A stretch of DNA of 64,000 nucleotides from Trichocoleus sp. FACHB-46 (GTDB taxonomy: Bacteria; Cyanobacteriota; Cyanobacteriia; FACHB-46): NCBI RefSeq assembly GCF_014695385.1, contig NZ_JACJOD010000031.1, positions 62,001-126,000 on the forward strand. The letters run 5' to 3'. The notes under the pieces are model-generated. The model did not search any database, had not been told where the DNA came from, and saw only the letters and a program-made list of their open reading frames with translations. Both the position numbers and the translations under genes were made by a program. The first letter of the stretch is position 1; every line of letters starts with the position of its first letter. Shown piece by piece: positions 8,350 to 16,027 of this stretch.

Positions 8350-10125
8350 ATGGCTGTGACTCCTCGGCTATTGACTGATCCGTTTTTGCAACTGCCCACT
8401 CCTACTTCCATCCGGGTCGTCTGGTTCACAGAATTTCCTGGTTCCCAACATTTTGTAACCTACGGGCCTGGCTTAACGACACCCGCCGAGAAAAGTCGCG
8501 ATCGCACTGTCATGGCAACCAGTAGCCAACTCAGTCGGACCCGTGAAGATCAAAAGTCACACTTGAATTCTCAAGTTGTTGATCTGATTAATGCTAGACC
8601 TGAGGAACGGCAGATTTGGCGGCATGAGGCGATCGTGAACAACCTCACGCCAGGAGTTCGGGTGCCTTATCAAGTAACGAGTGTGCAGGATGGGCAAGTA
8701 ATTACGAGTCGAGTTTTTAGCTTGATGCCTCAGCCCACCCCACAAACGGCCCTCAAGATTTTGCTTACGTCCGACCATCAACTCAAACCTTTGGTTTCGG
8801 CGAATTTGCAAAAGGTGGTGGAAACGGTTGGCGCAGTAGATGCGGTGTTTTTTGCGGGAGACTTGGTTAATATTCCCGATCGCGCCTCCGAATGGTTTGA
8901 TGACAATCGTAGCGGAGCCTTCTTCCCAGCTCTGCAAGGCCGAGCCGCCTACAAGTTGGAGAAACAAGGGCAGGAAACTATTTATCGGGGAGCCGAAATT
9001 ATTCAGCATGCGCCTTTGTTTACCACGATTGGTAATCATGAGGTGATGGGACGCTTCTCAATTGAGAACTCCTTAAGTAGCCAATTTGATGATGCCGTCC
9101 CTCGGGCAATCGCCTCAGCTCGCTATCCAGAGCAAGCACAGTCTAATCAGCCAGTAGACGACTCCACTGGTTCCACGGCGCGCGCAGCTTGGATCAAAGA
9201 TCATTCCTTCAACACAGATACCTACGAAGAGATCTTTACGCTGCCTACCAGTGAGACAGGCGGCAAAACTTACTACGCGGTTACTTTTGGTGACATTCGT
9301 TTAGTGGTCTTGTACGCGACCAGCATTTGGCGTGTCCCAGAAACTGGCCCTGAGATTCGCGGCAAGTACAGTGATCCGGTACCGCAGGGGAGTCAGCAGG
9401 CCAAAGAGCTATCTCAACTTAACCAAGAGCGTTGGGGCTATGGGCAACACATCTTCGAGCCGATCGCCCAGGGAAGCAAGCAGTACCAGTGGTTACAGCA
9501 GGAATTAAACAGCCCAGAATTTCAGCAAGCTAAGTACAAAGTGGTGATGTTACACCATCCCCCCCATTCCTTAGGCGGCAATGTTGTCCCACCTTACACT
9601 GACCCTGTAACTGTCAGCGATCGCACTGCGGATGGCACGATCCAAGCGGTTCGCTATGAGTACCCGCAAGAGAACAACTACTTGATCCGAGACGTGATGC
9701 CACTGCTAGAGGCAGCAGGCGTGCAGTTAGTGTTCTACGGTCACTGCCATTTGTGGAACCGCTTTGTGAGTCCCAGTGGCATGCACTTTCTCGAAACCTC
9801 TAATGTGGGTAACTCCTACGGTGCTTATCTAGAACAACCCAGGCCAGCAGTTCCCAGTTCTGACTCAGCGACTGGTACAGCGATCGGCAACCCTAACGGT
9901 TTAGCGCCTGTGGTCCCGACGATCGCACCACTCAAAGATGAAAATGGGCGATCGTTGCCGTATCTGTCGAGCAATGATCTCACCGCGTTCAGCATTTTCA
10001 ACACAGCCGATGGCACGGTTAGTAGCTATTACTTCGACACCTGTCAGCCTCAATCATCAGTGATCAAATTTGATGAGTTTCAGCTCTTGCAAACTCCACC
10101 GACTAAACCAGCAACGCAGAGTTAG
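8350..10125 (+). CDS. Metallophosphoesterase with N-terminal purple-acid-phosphatase-like beta domain
   Basis: A 591-residue protein. About residues 10-130 look like the fibronectin-type domain of purple acid phosphatases (TSIRVVWFTEFPG). The calcineurin-like domain follows with FFAGDLVN, TIGNHEVMG, VVMLHHPPH and YGHCHLWNR, which supply most of the metal ligands. The first motif reads TSDHQ, where the family usually has DxH, so that metal site may differ. No signal peptide is apparent, which is unusual for an extracellular phosphatase. It probably forms an operon with the DUF1350 gene. Its last 23 bp overlap the end of the convergent histidine kinase gene. The substrate is unknown. Confidence 0.85.
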   Translation: MAVTPRLLTDPFLQLPTPTSIRVVWFTEFPGSQHFVTYGPGLTTPAEKSRDRTVMATSSQLSRTREDQKSHLNSQVVDLINARPEERQIWRHEAIVNNLTPGVRVPYQVTSVQDGQVITSRVFSLMPQPTPQTALKILLTSDHQLKPLVSANLQKVVETVGAVDAVFFAGDLVNIPDRASEWFDDNRSGAFFPALQGRAAYKLEKQGQETIYRGAEIIQHAPLFTTIGNHEVMGRFSIENSLSSQFDDAVPRAIASARYPEQAQSNQPVDDSTGSTARAAWIKDHSFNTDTYEEIFTLPTSETGGKTYYAVTFGDIRLVVLYATSIWRVPETGPEIRGKYSDPVPQGSQQAKELSQLNQERWGYGQHIFEPIAQGSKQYQWLQQELNSPEFQQAKYKVVMLHHPPHSLGGNVVPPYTDPVTVSDRTADGTIQAVRYEYPQENNYLIRDVMPLLEAAGVQLVFYGHCHLWNRFVSPSGMHFLETSNVGNSYGAYLEQPRPAVPSSDSATGTAIGNPNGLAPVVPTIAPLKDENGRSLPYLSSNDLTAFSIFNTADGTVSSYYFDTCQPQSSVIKFDEFQLLQTPPTKPATQS

Positions 10126-11875
10126 TCGGCGAAGCTAGTTTTTGGGCTTTAACTGGAATTTCAATCCGAAACTCTGTGCCTTGTCCAGGGGCGGAGTGAC
10201 AAATTAGTTCACCGCCATGTTTGTCCGTCACAATTTGATAGCTGATTGACAATCCCAGCCCAGTCCCCTTTCCTACCGGCTTGGTGGTAAAGAACGGATC
10301 AAACAACTGTTTTTTGACAGCTTCCGTCATACCCATACCGTTGTCGGCAATTCGGATCACAACTCGATTGGAGTCCAGAACTGCGGTCTCGATGCGAATA
10401 AAGGTTGGCTGAGCTGATTGATCTGTAGTGGCTTGGTGCAACTCATCTACAGCATCGATCGCATTAGCGATCAGATTCATAAAGACTTGGTTGAGCTGTC
10501 CTGCATAGCACTCAACCATCGGCAATGGGCCATATTCCTTGATCACTTGAACGCCAAACCGCCCCACTTTTCCCTTAAAACGATGCTGTAGCAACAGTAA
10601 AGTGTTGTCTAAACCTTCATGAATATCCACAGGCTTCATCTCTGATTCTTCTAAGCGAGAGAAGTTGCGGAGAGACAGAACAATTTGCCGGATGCGCTCT
10701 GCTCCCACCTTCATGGAAGACAGCATTTTAGGTAAGTCTTCAGTTAAGAAATCAAGGTCAATTGCTTCAGCTTTGGCTTGAACTATTGCAGCAGGATGAG
10801 GATAGCTTTGCTGATAAATCTCCAGCAAATTCAGCAAGTCTTGAGCGTATTCGTTGGTATGGCTCAGATTGCCATAGATAAAATTAATGGGATTATTAAT
10901 TTCATGCGCAATGCCAGCGACCAATTGCCCTAAGCTGGACATTTTTTCAGTATGAATGAGTTGCGACTGAGTCTTTTGTAGCTCCTTGAGAGTTTGCTCT
11001 AGTTGTTGGGTGCGTTGACGCAGATGATCCTCGGATTCTCGTAGCGCTGCGTCTGCTATTTGACGCTCTGTAATATCTTCATAAATCCCTAAAATTCCTA
11101 CAACTTGACCTGCGGCATTATGCAACGGAATCTTACTGCTATCTAACCAAGCCTGCTTGCCGTCCGCTTGCAGTTGCGGCTCAATGATGTGATATTCTGG
11201 CTGATTTGTTTCGATGAACTGGCGATCGCAACTCTGAAAAAACTCGGCTTCTTCTGGTTTCCACGCTAACTCATAATCTGTGCGACCCACGATTGCTTCT
11301 GATGCTGCTAGGCCTGCATCCAGGGCAAAGCTACGATTGCAACCCAAATAAACTGACTCATGATCTTTCCAGAAGATCGCTTGTGGAATTGTGTCGATCA
11401 CCAGCTTCAACATTTGTTGAGAATCACGCAAAGCGATTTCCATGCGTTGGCGTTCTACAATCTCATCTTCCAGCTTTTGATTGGCGGCTTCGAGTTGCGC
11501 TGAACTGGGTAACGACAAAACTTGAGGAATCAAAGACCTTAACTCCAAGGCAGTGTAGAAAGAAACTGCCGCAGTAATAGCTTTGAGGAAACCCGATATC
11601 CAATAATGGGGGTGCCAGAGCGTCCAAATGTCCATCAAGTGGGTGGTACCACAAGCAACAATAAAGATACCAAATAAAATAAAAATTCCATTAAAAGGAA
11701 TGTCCCGCCGCTTGTGGACAAAGTATACCAACATCAGCGGAATCGAATAGTAAGCTAGGGCAATAATTGAGTTAGAAGCAATATGCAGCCAAACAAGTCC
11801 GGGTTGCCAAAGATAGCAATGTCCATGCGGAATAAACTGACTTGAATCTAAAAATATTTTCCAGAATTCCGGCAT
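10103..11875 (-). CDS. Histidine kinase with ethylene-receptor-like membrane domain and PAS
   Basis: A 590-residue kinase. Residues 1-110 hold three membrane helices closely resembling the ethylene-binding domain of plant ETR1 and cyanobacterial homologues: ALAYYSIPLMLVYF, FIVACGTTHLMDIW and KAITAAVSFYTALEL. The copper ligands match ETR1 with a constant offset of ten (Cys75 and His79, plus Tyr42, Ile45 and Pro46), but residue 35 is Asn where ETR1 has Asp25. A PAS/PAC domain (about 150-270), a coiled coil, a HisKA domain (AHEINNP) and HATPase_c (DNGMGM, GTGLGLSI) follow. No receiver domain or partner regulator is adjacent. Its kinase half closely resembles the kinase at 48165-50351. Ethylene binding is not assured. 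Confidence 0.88.
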   Translation of the reverse strand: MPEFWKIFLDSSQFIPHGHCYLWQPGLVWLHIASNSIIALAYYSIPLMLVYFVHKRRDIPFNGIFILFGIFIVACGTTHLMDIWTLWHPHYWISGFLKAITAAVSFYTALELRSLIPQVLSLPSSAQLEAANQKLEDEIVERQRMEIALRDSQQMLKLVIDTIPQAIFWKDHESVYLGCNRSFALDAGLAASEAIVGRTDYELAWKPEEAEFFQSCDRQFIETNQPEYHIIEPQLQADGKQAWLDSSKIPLHNAAGQVVGILGIYEDITERQIADAALRESEDHLRQRTQQLEQTLKELQKTQSQLIHTEKMSSLGQLVAGIAHEINNPINFIYGNLSHTNEYAQDLLNLLEIYQQSYPHPAAIVQAKAEAIDLDFLTEDLPKMLSSMKVGAERIRQIVLSLRNFSRLEESEMKPVDIHEGLDNTLLLLQHRFKGKVGRFGVQVIKEYGPLPMVECYAGQLNQVFMNLIANAIDAVDELHQATTDQSAQPTFIRIETAVLDSNRVVIRIADNGMGMTEAVKKQLFDPFFTTKPVGKGTGLGLSISYQIVTDKHGGELICHSAPGQGTEFRIEIPVKAQKLASPTNSALLV

Positions 11876-12522
11876 AAACCTACCTCAAAAAATTGCCACA
11901 GCAGGAGATACCGAAAGGCATCTCAAGTAAAGCTTAAAAAAAGTTCTGTTGCCCCTCGAAGCAAAAATTCAATAAAACAAAATTTGAGCCTTCCAGGATT
12001 CACATAAACTCTGTGTTTCAAGTTTCACTCGACTCAACTCGATTTATGATTCGCTACTACCCTAAGCAATCACTTCACAGTGTTCTTAAGCTTCTCTCTA
12101 GTGATACTCCATTCACTTGAAAACTAACCTGACAATTATTCGGTATTAGTGAGTTCAATTCTGAGAAGTCAGTCCGTGATGGCACTGAATCAATATCAAT
12201 GAATTCATTAGTCCGGATATTTTTTATTAGTAAATTATGCAGTTGTAGAGTTTTTATCAATTGACAGAGCAATCAAAATCAACTATTTACAGTCTTAGAA
12301 GCCCTCTTATCAATTCGATTGCACGGCTTTTGATGCCCCAACAGCGTAGCCCTGGCAGAGCACGAAAAATTAGAAGAGCGGAGTATATTAGTTGATGGCA
12401 GAGGCTCGTACAAGTGTCAGAAGGCATTGTCTCCAGGCGATCGCTGATGATCCTTAACTGGGCTGCTAACTACTTGGCAGCGTTGCCGCTTCACATCTGG
12501 TTCCACTCTATTCATCGTTGCT
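11876..12522. other. Gene-free region between the ethylene-receptor-like kinase and lepB
   Basis: About 650 bp of AT-rich sequence between divergent genes. The longest open frame (12075-12272, minus, 65 codons) has no recognisable motif or ribosome-binding site and was not accepted. I see no tRNA, repeat or convincing riboswitch. It should contain promoters for both neighbours, but no clear -35/-10 pair stands out. Confidence 0.5.
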
Positions 12523-13095
12523 ATGACATCTGAAAAACAAGATTTGGCAGATTCTTCCGGGCAGTCAGGGTTCTGGAAATCCCAACGAGAAAATTTTCAG
12601 ATTCTAGCGATCGCTTTAACTTTGGCCCTTTTCATTCGGGCCTTTGTTGCAGAACCTCGCTTTATTCCGTCTGACTCAATGGTGCCAACTTTATTAGTTG
12701 GCGATCGCTTGGTGGTGGAAAAGCTTTCTTACCGCTGGCACTCACCGGAAACAGGCGATATTGTCGTCTTCGATCCACCATTGCAATTGCAGACGCAAGG
12801 CTACAGCAAAGAGCAGGCTTTTATCAAGCGTATTATTGGCCTGCCCGGTCAGACTGTGCAAGTGCAGCAGGGCAAGGTTTATGTAGATAACCAGCCGCTG
12901 AAAGAACCGTATATTGCGGAGCCGCCCGCTTATGAGTGGGGGCCAAGGCAAGTCCCGGAGGGGCAGTTTTTCGTCATGGGCGACAACCGCAACAACAGCA
13001 ACGACTCCCACATTTGGGGCTTCTTGCCAAAGCAAAATATTATTGGTCGAGCTTGGTGGCGCTTTTGGCCGTTCTCCCGAATTGGGCAGTTCTAG
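12523..13095 (+). CDS. lepB: Signal peptidase I
   Basis: A 190-residue membrane-anchored protease that removes signal peptides from exported proteins. One membrane segment lies at about residues 25-43 (FQILAIALTLALFIRAFV). The catalytic serine is in IPSDSMVPTL and the lysine is in the downstream region (VVEKLSYRW), followed by the family boxes GDIVVFDPP, FIKRIIGLPG and MGDNRNNSNDSHIWGFLP. The length matches the common cyanobacterial form. The gene stands alone on the plus strand and converges with the helix-hairpin-helix gene 30 bp away. No strong ribosome-binding site is visible before the ATG. Confidence 0.95.
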   Translation: MTSEKQDLADSSGQSGFWKSQRENFQILAIALTLALFIRAFVAEPRFIPSDSMVPTLLVGDRLVVEKLSYRWHSPETGDIVVFDPPLQLQTQGYSKEQAFIKRIIGLPGQTVQVQQGKVYVDNQPLKEPYIAEPPAYEWGPRQVPEGQFFVMGDNRNNSNDSHIWGFLPKQNIIGRAWWRFWPFSRIGQF

Positions 13096-13125
13096 ATCAG
13101 CTTAGAAGCGCAGCTAGAAACACAG

Positions 13126-13698
13126 CTAAAAACGCAAATAGTGCATCAAATCAGTCGTTACGGTACTAGGCAGAGAAAGCCGTCGTTGCAGATCTGCCAG
13201 GTTGCGGTAAGGCCCTGTAGCTAAGCGGTTTTGCACGATCGCTCTAGCCAAGAACAAATCAATCGGTGGCACTTTGAGCAAAACTTCTACAGAGGCCGTG
13301 TTGGGATTAATGGGCTCAATTGTGACCAGACTCTCAGCATCGTAATAACAAAAATTGAGAATCGGTGCAAAGGGCCGTAGTCGCTGGACGGGCACTCCTA
13401 AAACAGCGGCCATATCTTCCAGGCAGCAAAACTGCACGCCTGCTTGAGTGAGTTCTGCTAGCGATCGCGCTTGATGGATAGAAATTCCGGGTAAACGTAA
13501 CCAATCGTCCACTGTGGCTTGATTGGCATCGATTTTAACTCCCAAGGAGACGGCTAACTGAACTTCTTCTAGCGATTGCAGACGGTAATAAGGATCATTG
13601 ATCAACCGCGATCGCAGTGTTGTAGAGGCAGCCGCGATCGGAGAACGAGTCCGAGCTACAGAGGTTAACCAATCTAAAAATGCCATCTCAGGTTTCAA
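13126..13698 (-). CDS. Helix-hairpin-helix (ComEA-like) protein
   Basis: A 190-residue soluble protein with two helix-hairpin-helix-like units: IDANQATVDDWLRLPGIS (about residues 55-75) and INPNTASVEVLLKVPPID (about 130-147). It resembles ComEA-family DNA-binding repeats but has no signal peptide or membrane anchor, so it is probably cytoplasmic. The longest frame starts with TTG overlapping the upstream gene's stop codon; an ATG at 13684-13686 (giving MAFLDWL) is the likelier start. It lies directly after the TM2 gene on the same strand, so the two are probably co-transcribed. The function is unknown; DNA binding is an inference from the fold. Confidence 0.78.
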   Translation of the reverse strand: MKPEMAFLDWLTSVARTRSPIAAASTTLRSRLINDPYYRLQSLEEVQLAVSLGVKIDANQATVDDWLRLPGISIHQARSLAELTQAGVQFCCLEDMAAVLGVPVQRLRPFAPILNFCYYDAESLVTIEPINPNTASVEVLLKVPPIDLFLARAIVQNRLATGPYRNLADLQRRLSLPSTVTTDLMHYLRF

Positions 13699-14093
13699 GT
13701 CACGCTATCTAATAACTGTCGGCGCTTTTGCTCAAACTCATATTCTGAAATCAAACCATCTTGGCGCAGTTGATCCAGTTGGCGTACTGCCGTTGTGATC
13801 GCGCTAACTTTTGCAGGATCAACAGTTGGCCCTGTAGGGTAACGGACGGTGGGGCTAGCTGCTATTCCATCGTTAAAGTTGCGATCGAACTGATCGGAGT
13901 CTTGACTTAGGTACCAAACTCCTTCAATTGCACTGGCAATTTTAGGAATGGGCGTTGCCAAAGACAACAGTAGGTACAGCATACCCCAGCGGTATTGACC
14001 GAGATAGAGCTTGTGCAACCCTGCGATCGGTACGATCACGCCAGCAAAGGCTAGGGCTGCTGCTAGTTGACGATTTTTTGGCTTGTTTAGCAT
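13695..14093 (-). CDS. TM2-domain membrane protein with C-terminal SHOCT-like motif
   Basis: The start is set at the ATG at 14091-14093 (MLNKPKNRQ) because AAGGAG sits 6 nt upstream; a longer frame begins at 14126 without such a site. The 132-residue product has a TM2 domain: AAALAFAGVIVPIAGLHKLY, then GQYRWGMLYLLLSL, two short hydrophobic stretches with the LGQ.RWG turn. After a polar linker the end (QLDQLRQDGLISEYEFEQKR) is a SHOCT-like short helical motif. TM2 proteins are small membrane proteins of mostly unknown role. Its stop overlaps the possible TTG start of the helix-hairpin-helix gene. Confidence 0.85.
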   Translation of the reverse strand: MLNKPKNRQLAAALAFAGVIVPIAGLHKLYLGQYRWGMLYLLLSLATPIPKIASAIEGVWYLSQDSDQFDRNFNDGIAASPTVRYPTGPTVDPAKVSAITTAVRQLDQLRQDGLISEYEFEQKRRQLLDSVT

Positions 14094-14126
14094 ACTCTGC
14101 TCCTTGGCGGCACCTAGATGCATCAC

Positions 14127-14647
14127 GGTCGATCCTATGGATTAAAGGTAACAGCAGCGCTTTTGTTAGCAGTAGATTTCAATTTGCAAAATAAGCCCGT
14201 AGACTTTGGACATCGTAGTTGTGATTTAAGTTACTGACACCTACCCAAGATCACCCAGGTGCCTGATGTCGAGTTCTAGCAAACACAGTACAGTAGTAAA
14301 AGAGTTTTATTTCAACGCAGGGTACTGAAACTAACCTGGAAACCGATATTAAAGTTGCTAGTAACCAAGCTCAGCAGCGTAAGTCGTCTCTAGCTTTGCT
14401 CGCAGCTTAGCCATCTCGTCACCTTAGATACAGACCAGGTGGGCACCCTAGTTAACATCTACCTATCCTTATTTTTTGCCATTGCTAAGGCTTCTGGGCA
14501 ATAACGCTTAGAACAGCTGAGCAGCTTGGCACTTAGCAGAAACCAGTTAGTAAATTGCCTGAAACGGGTGATTTATAGTTGTAACTGTTCCTTTAATCTG
14601 CTGGGATTCGTTGATTTTTTATTCAAAAATTTTAAGGCCGCTGATCA
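14127..14647. other. Gene-free region upstream of the J-domain/TPR gene
   Basis: About 520 bp between divergent genes. It contains a weak nested inverted repeat (GACATC at 14209-14214 with GATGTC at 14265-14270, enclosing CACCT/AGGTG arms at 14238-14242 and 14257-14261). I looked for tmRNA, 6S RNA and RNase P RNA signatures and recognised none. It probably serves as promoter and leader for the two flanking genes. Confidence 0.4.
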
Positions 14648-15553
14648 ATGCCACAGACTTCTTTTTCAGCAGACTGGCTTCAGAAATTTTCCGATCCCTA
14701 CGCCATTCTTGGTATTTCTGTAGCGGCTGATGATAGTCGAGTTCTGAAGCGCTATCGTAACATTGCTAAAGTTTTACATCCTGATAGCTTTGGAGCTACT
14801 GAAAGTGAGACTAAGCAGTTAGCCAGCCAAATTTTTGCCCGTTTGGTCAACCCTGCCTATCAGAAGCTGAAGCAAGAGAAAGACCGCACTGAATCTTTAG
14901 GATTGCTCCGGTTTCAAGTACGACGCTTGAAAAGAGAAGGAGCGATCGCCCCTAAAACCAAATTAGCTCAACAGCTTAGCCAGCTTAGCCTCAAAGATGC
15001 TGAGGTATTTTATGAGCAGGCGATCGCCGAACTTGGCGCGACCCAGTTTCAGCCCATCGAGCGCTTTGCCTCAGTCACTCAACAACTGTTAGAACTAAAT
15101 CTGGTCTATCTACAGTTGAAGCTAGATGACGTAATTCTGCGCGAAAAACGCACGGGGCTTGTCTCTAGCGCTCCCGCCCAAACCATTGAATTTGCGCCTG
15201 CTAGCCCGCAAGAAGCACTTGCAACGGACTATGCCTACCAACATGCTAAGCGAGCTAAGGAATACTTAAAGAAAGAAAACTTAGCTCAAGCAGTTCAGGA
15301 GTTGCGAGATGCCATTAAAATTGAGCCGACTCAAGGGGAGTACCACGCTTTACTAGGATTTGCCTACTTCAAGCAAAACCTTTCCGGGATGGCTACCGTT
15401 CATTTTCGCCAAGCTCTCAAACTCAATCCTAAAGAACCCTTAGCGCTGCACTATGCGGCTAAGCTCAACCTCAACCTAGAAGATAAAGTGCGGCCTACCC
15501 AAACCACTAAAAAAAGTGGTCTTTTTGGCTTGTTTGGAGCCAAAAAACCTTGA
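14648..15553 (+). CDS. J-domain and TPR protein
   Basis: A 301-residue soluble protein. About residues 15-80 form a DnaJ domain with the essential HPD tripeptide intact (VLHPDSFG), so it can be expected to stimulate an Hsp70 (DnaK). Residues about 195-270 form at least two tetratricopeptide repeats (LAQAVQELRDAIKIEPTQ and MATVHFRQALKLNPKEPLAL), which usually bind partner proteins. There is no zinc-finger region or Gly/Phe linker, so this is a specialised co-chaperone and not DnaJ itself. An AAGG lies about 14 nt before the ATG, rather far. A terminator-like hairpin follows before the DUF1825 gene. Confidence 0.85.
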   Translation: MPQTSFSADWLQKFSDPYAILGISVAADDSRVLKRYRNIAKVLHPDSFGATESETKQLASQIFARLVNPAYQKLKQEKDRTESLGLLRFQVRRLKREGAIAPKTKLAQQLSQLSLKDAEVFYEQAIAELGATQFQPIERFASVTQQLLELNLVYLQLKLDDVILREKRTGLVSSAPAQTIEFAPASPQEALATDYAYQHAKRAKEYLKKENLAQAVQELRDAIKIEPTQGEYHALLGFAYFKQNLSGMATVHFRQALKLNPKEPLALHYAAKLNLNLEDKVRPTQTTKKSGLFGLFGAKKP

Positions 15554-15623
15554 CCGAACCAGCTGAGGTACGGATTCGCGCAGCTATCCGCCGATCAAGC
15601 CCTGCATTAAAATTAAAGTAAGC

Positions 15624-15650
15624 CATGAGAAGGCGATCGTCGCTTCTCAT
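15624..15650. terminator. Hairpin between the J-domain gene and the DUF1825 gene
   Basis: An inverted repeat pairs ATGAGAAG with CTTCTCAT around a GCGATCG core, followed on the plus strand by ATTTTGCTT. It sits 70 bp after the J-domain stop codon and 30 bp before the DUF1825 start, so it may end the upstream transcript. The T run is short. Confidence 0.5.
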
Positions 15651-15680
15651 TTTGCTTGGTAGTTGACCCAAGAAATAGCA

Positions 15681-16004
15681 ATGGGATTTTTTGACTCTGA
15701 GATTGTGCAGCAAGAAGCAAAGCAGTTGTTTGAGGATTATCAATCCCTAGTGCAACTGGGCAGCAGCTACGGCAAATTTGACCGAGAAGGCAAAAAGCTT
15801 TTCATTGAGCGGATGGAAGGGCTGATGGAGCGCTACCGCATTTTTATGAAGCGCTTTGAGCTATCGGAAGATTTTATGGCGCAAATGACCGTGCAGCAGC
15901 TGCAAACACAGTTAGGTCAGTTTGGGATGACGCCCCAACAGATGTTTGAGCAGATGAACCTTACCCTAGAGCGGATGAAGGCTGAGGTAGAAAAAACCTC
16001 TTAG
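15681..16004 (+). CDS. DUF1825 family protein
   Basis: A 107-residue, largely helical, charged protein of the cyanobacterial DUF1825 family (MGFFDSEIVQQEAKQLFEDY, then LMERYRIFMKRFELSEDFMA). The ATG at 15681 is chosen because homologues as I know them start MGFFDSE; an in-frame TTG at 15663 would add six residues without merit. It contains no signal peptide, membrane segment or catalytic motif. Its function is not known. It converges with the class A PBP gene, whose stop is 23 bp away, with no obvious terminator between. Confidence 0.85.
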   Translation: MGFFDSEIVQQEAKQLFEDYQSLVQLGSSYGKFDREGKKLFIERMEGLMERYRIFMKRFELSEDFMAQMTVQQLQTQLGQFGMTPQQMFEQMNLTLERMKAEVEKTS

Positions 16005-16027
16005 AGGAGCAAGCTGGATAGACTAGG

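Noticed and set aside
12075-12272. A 65-codon minus-strand frame upstream of lepB
   Set aside because: No motif, no ribosome-binding site and AT-rich context; probably chance.
14194-14640. Possible 6S RNA, tmRNA or RNase P RNA in the gap before the J-domain gene
   Set aside because: No tag-peptide frame, 6S bubble or conserved RNase P core could be matched.
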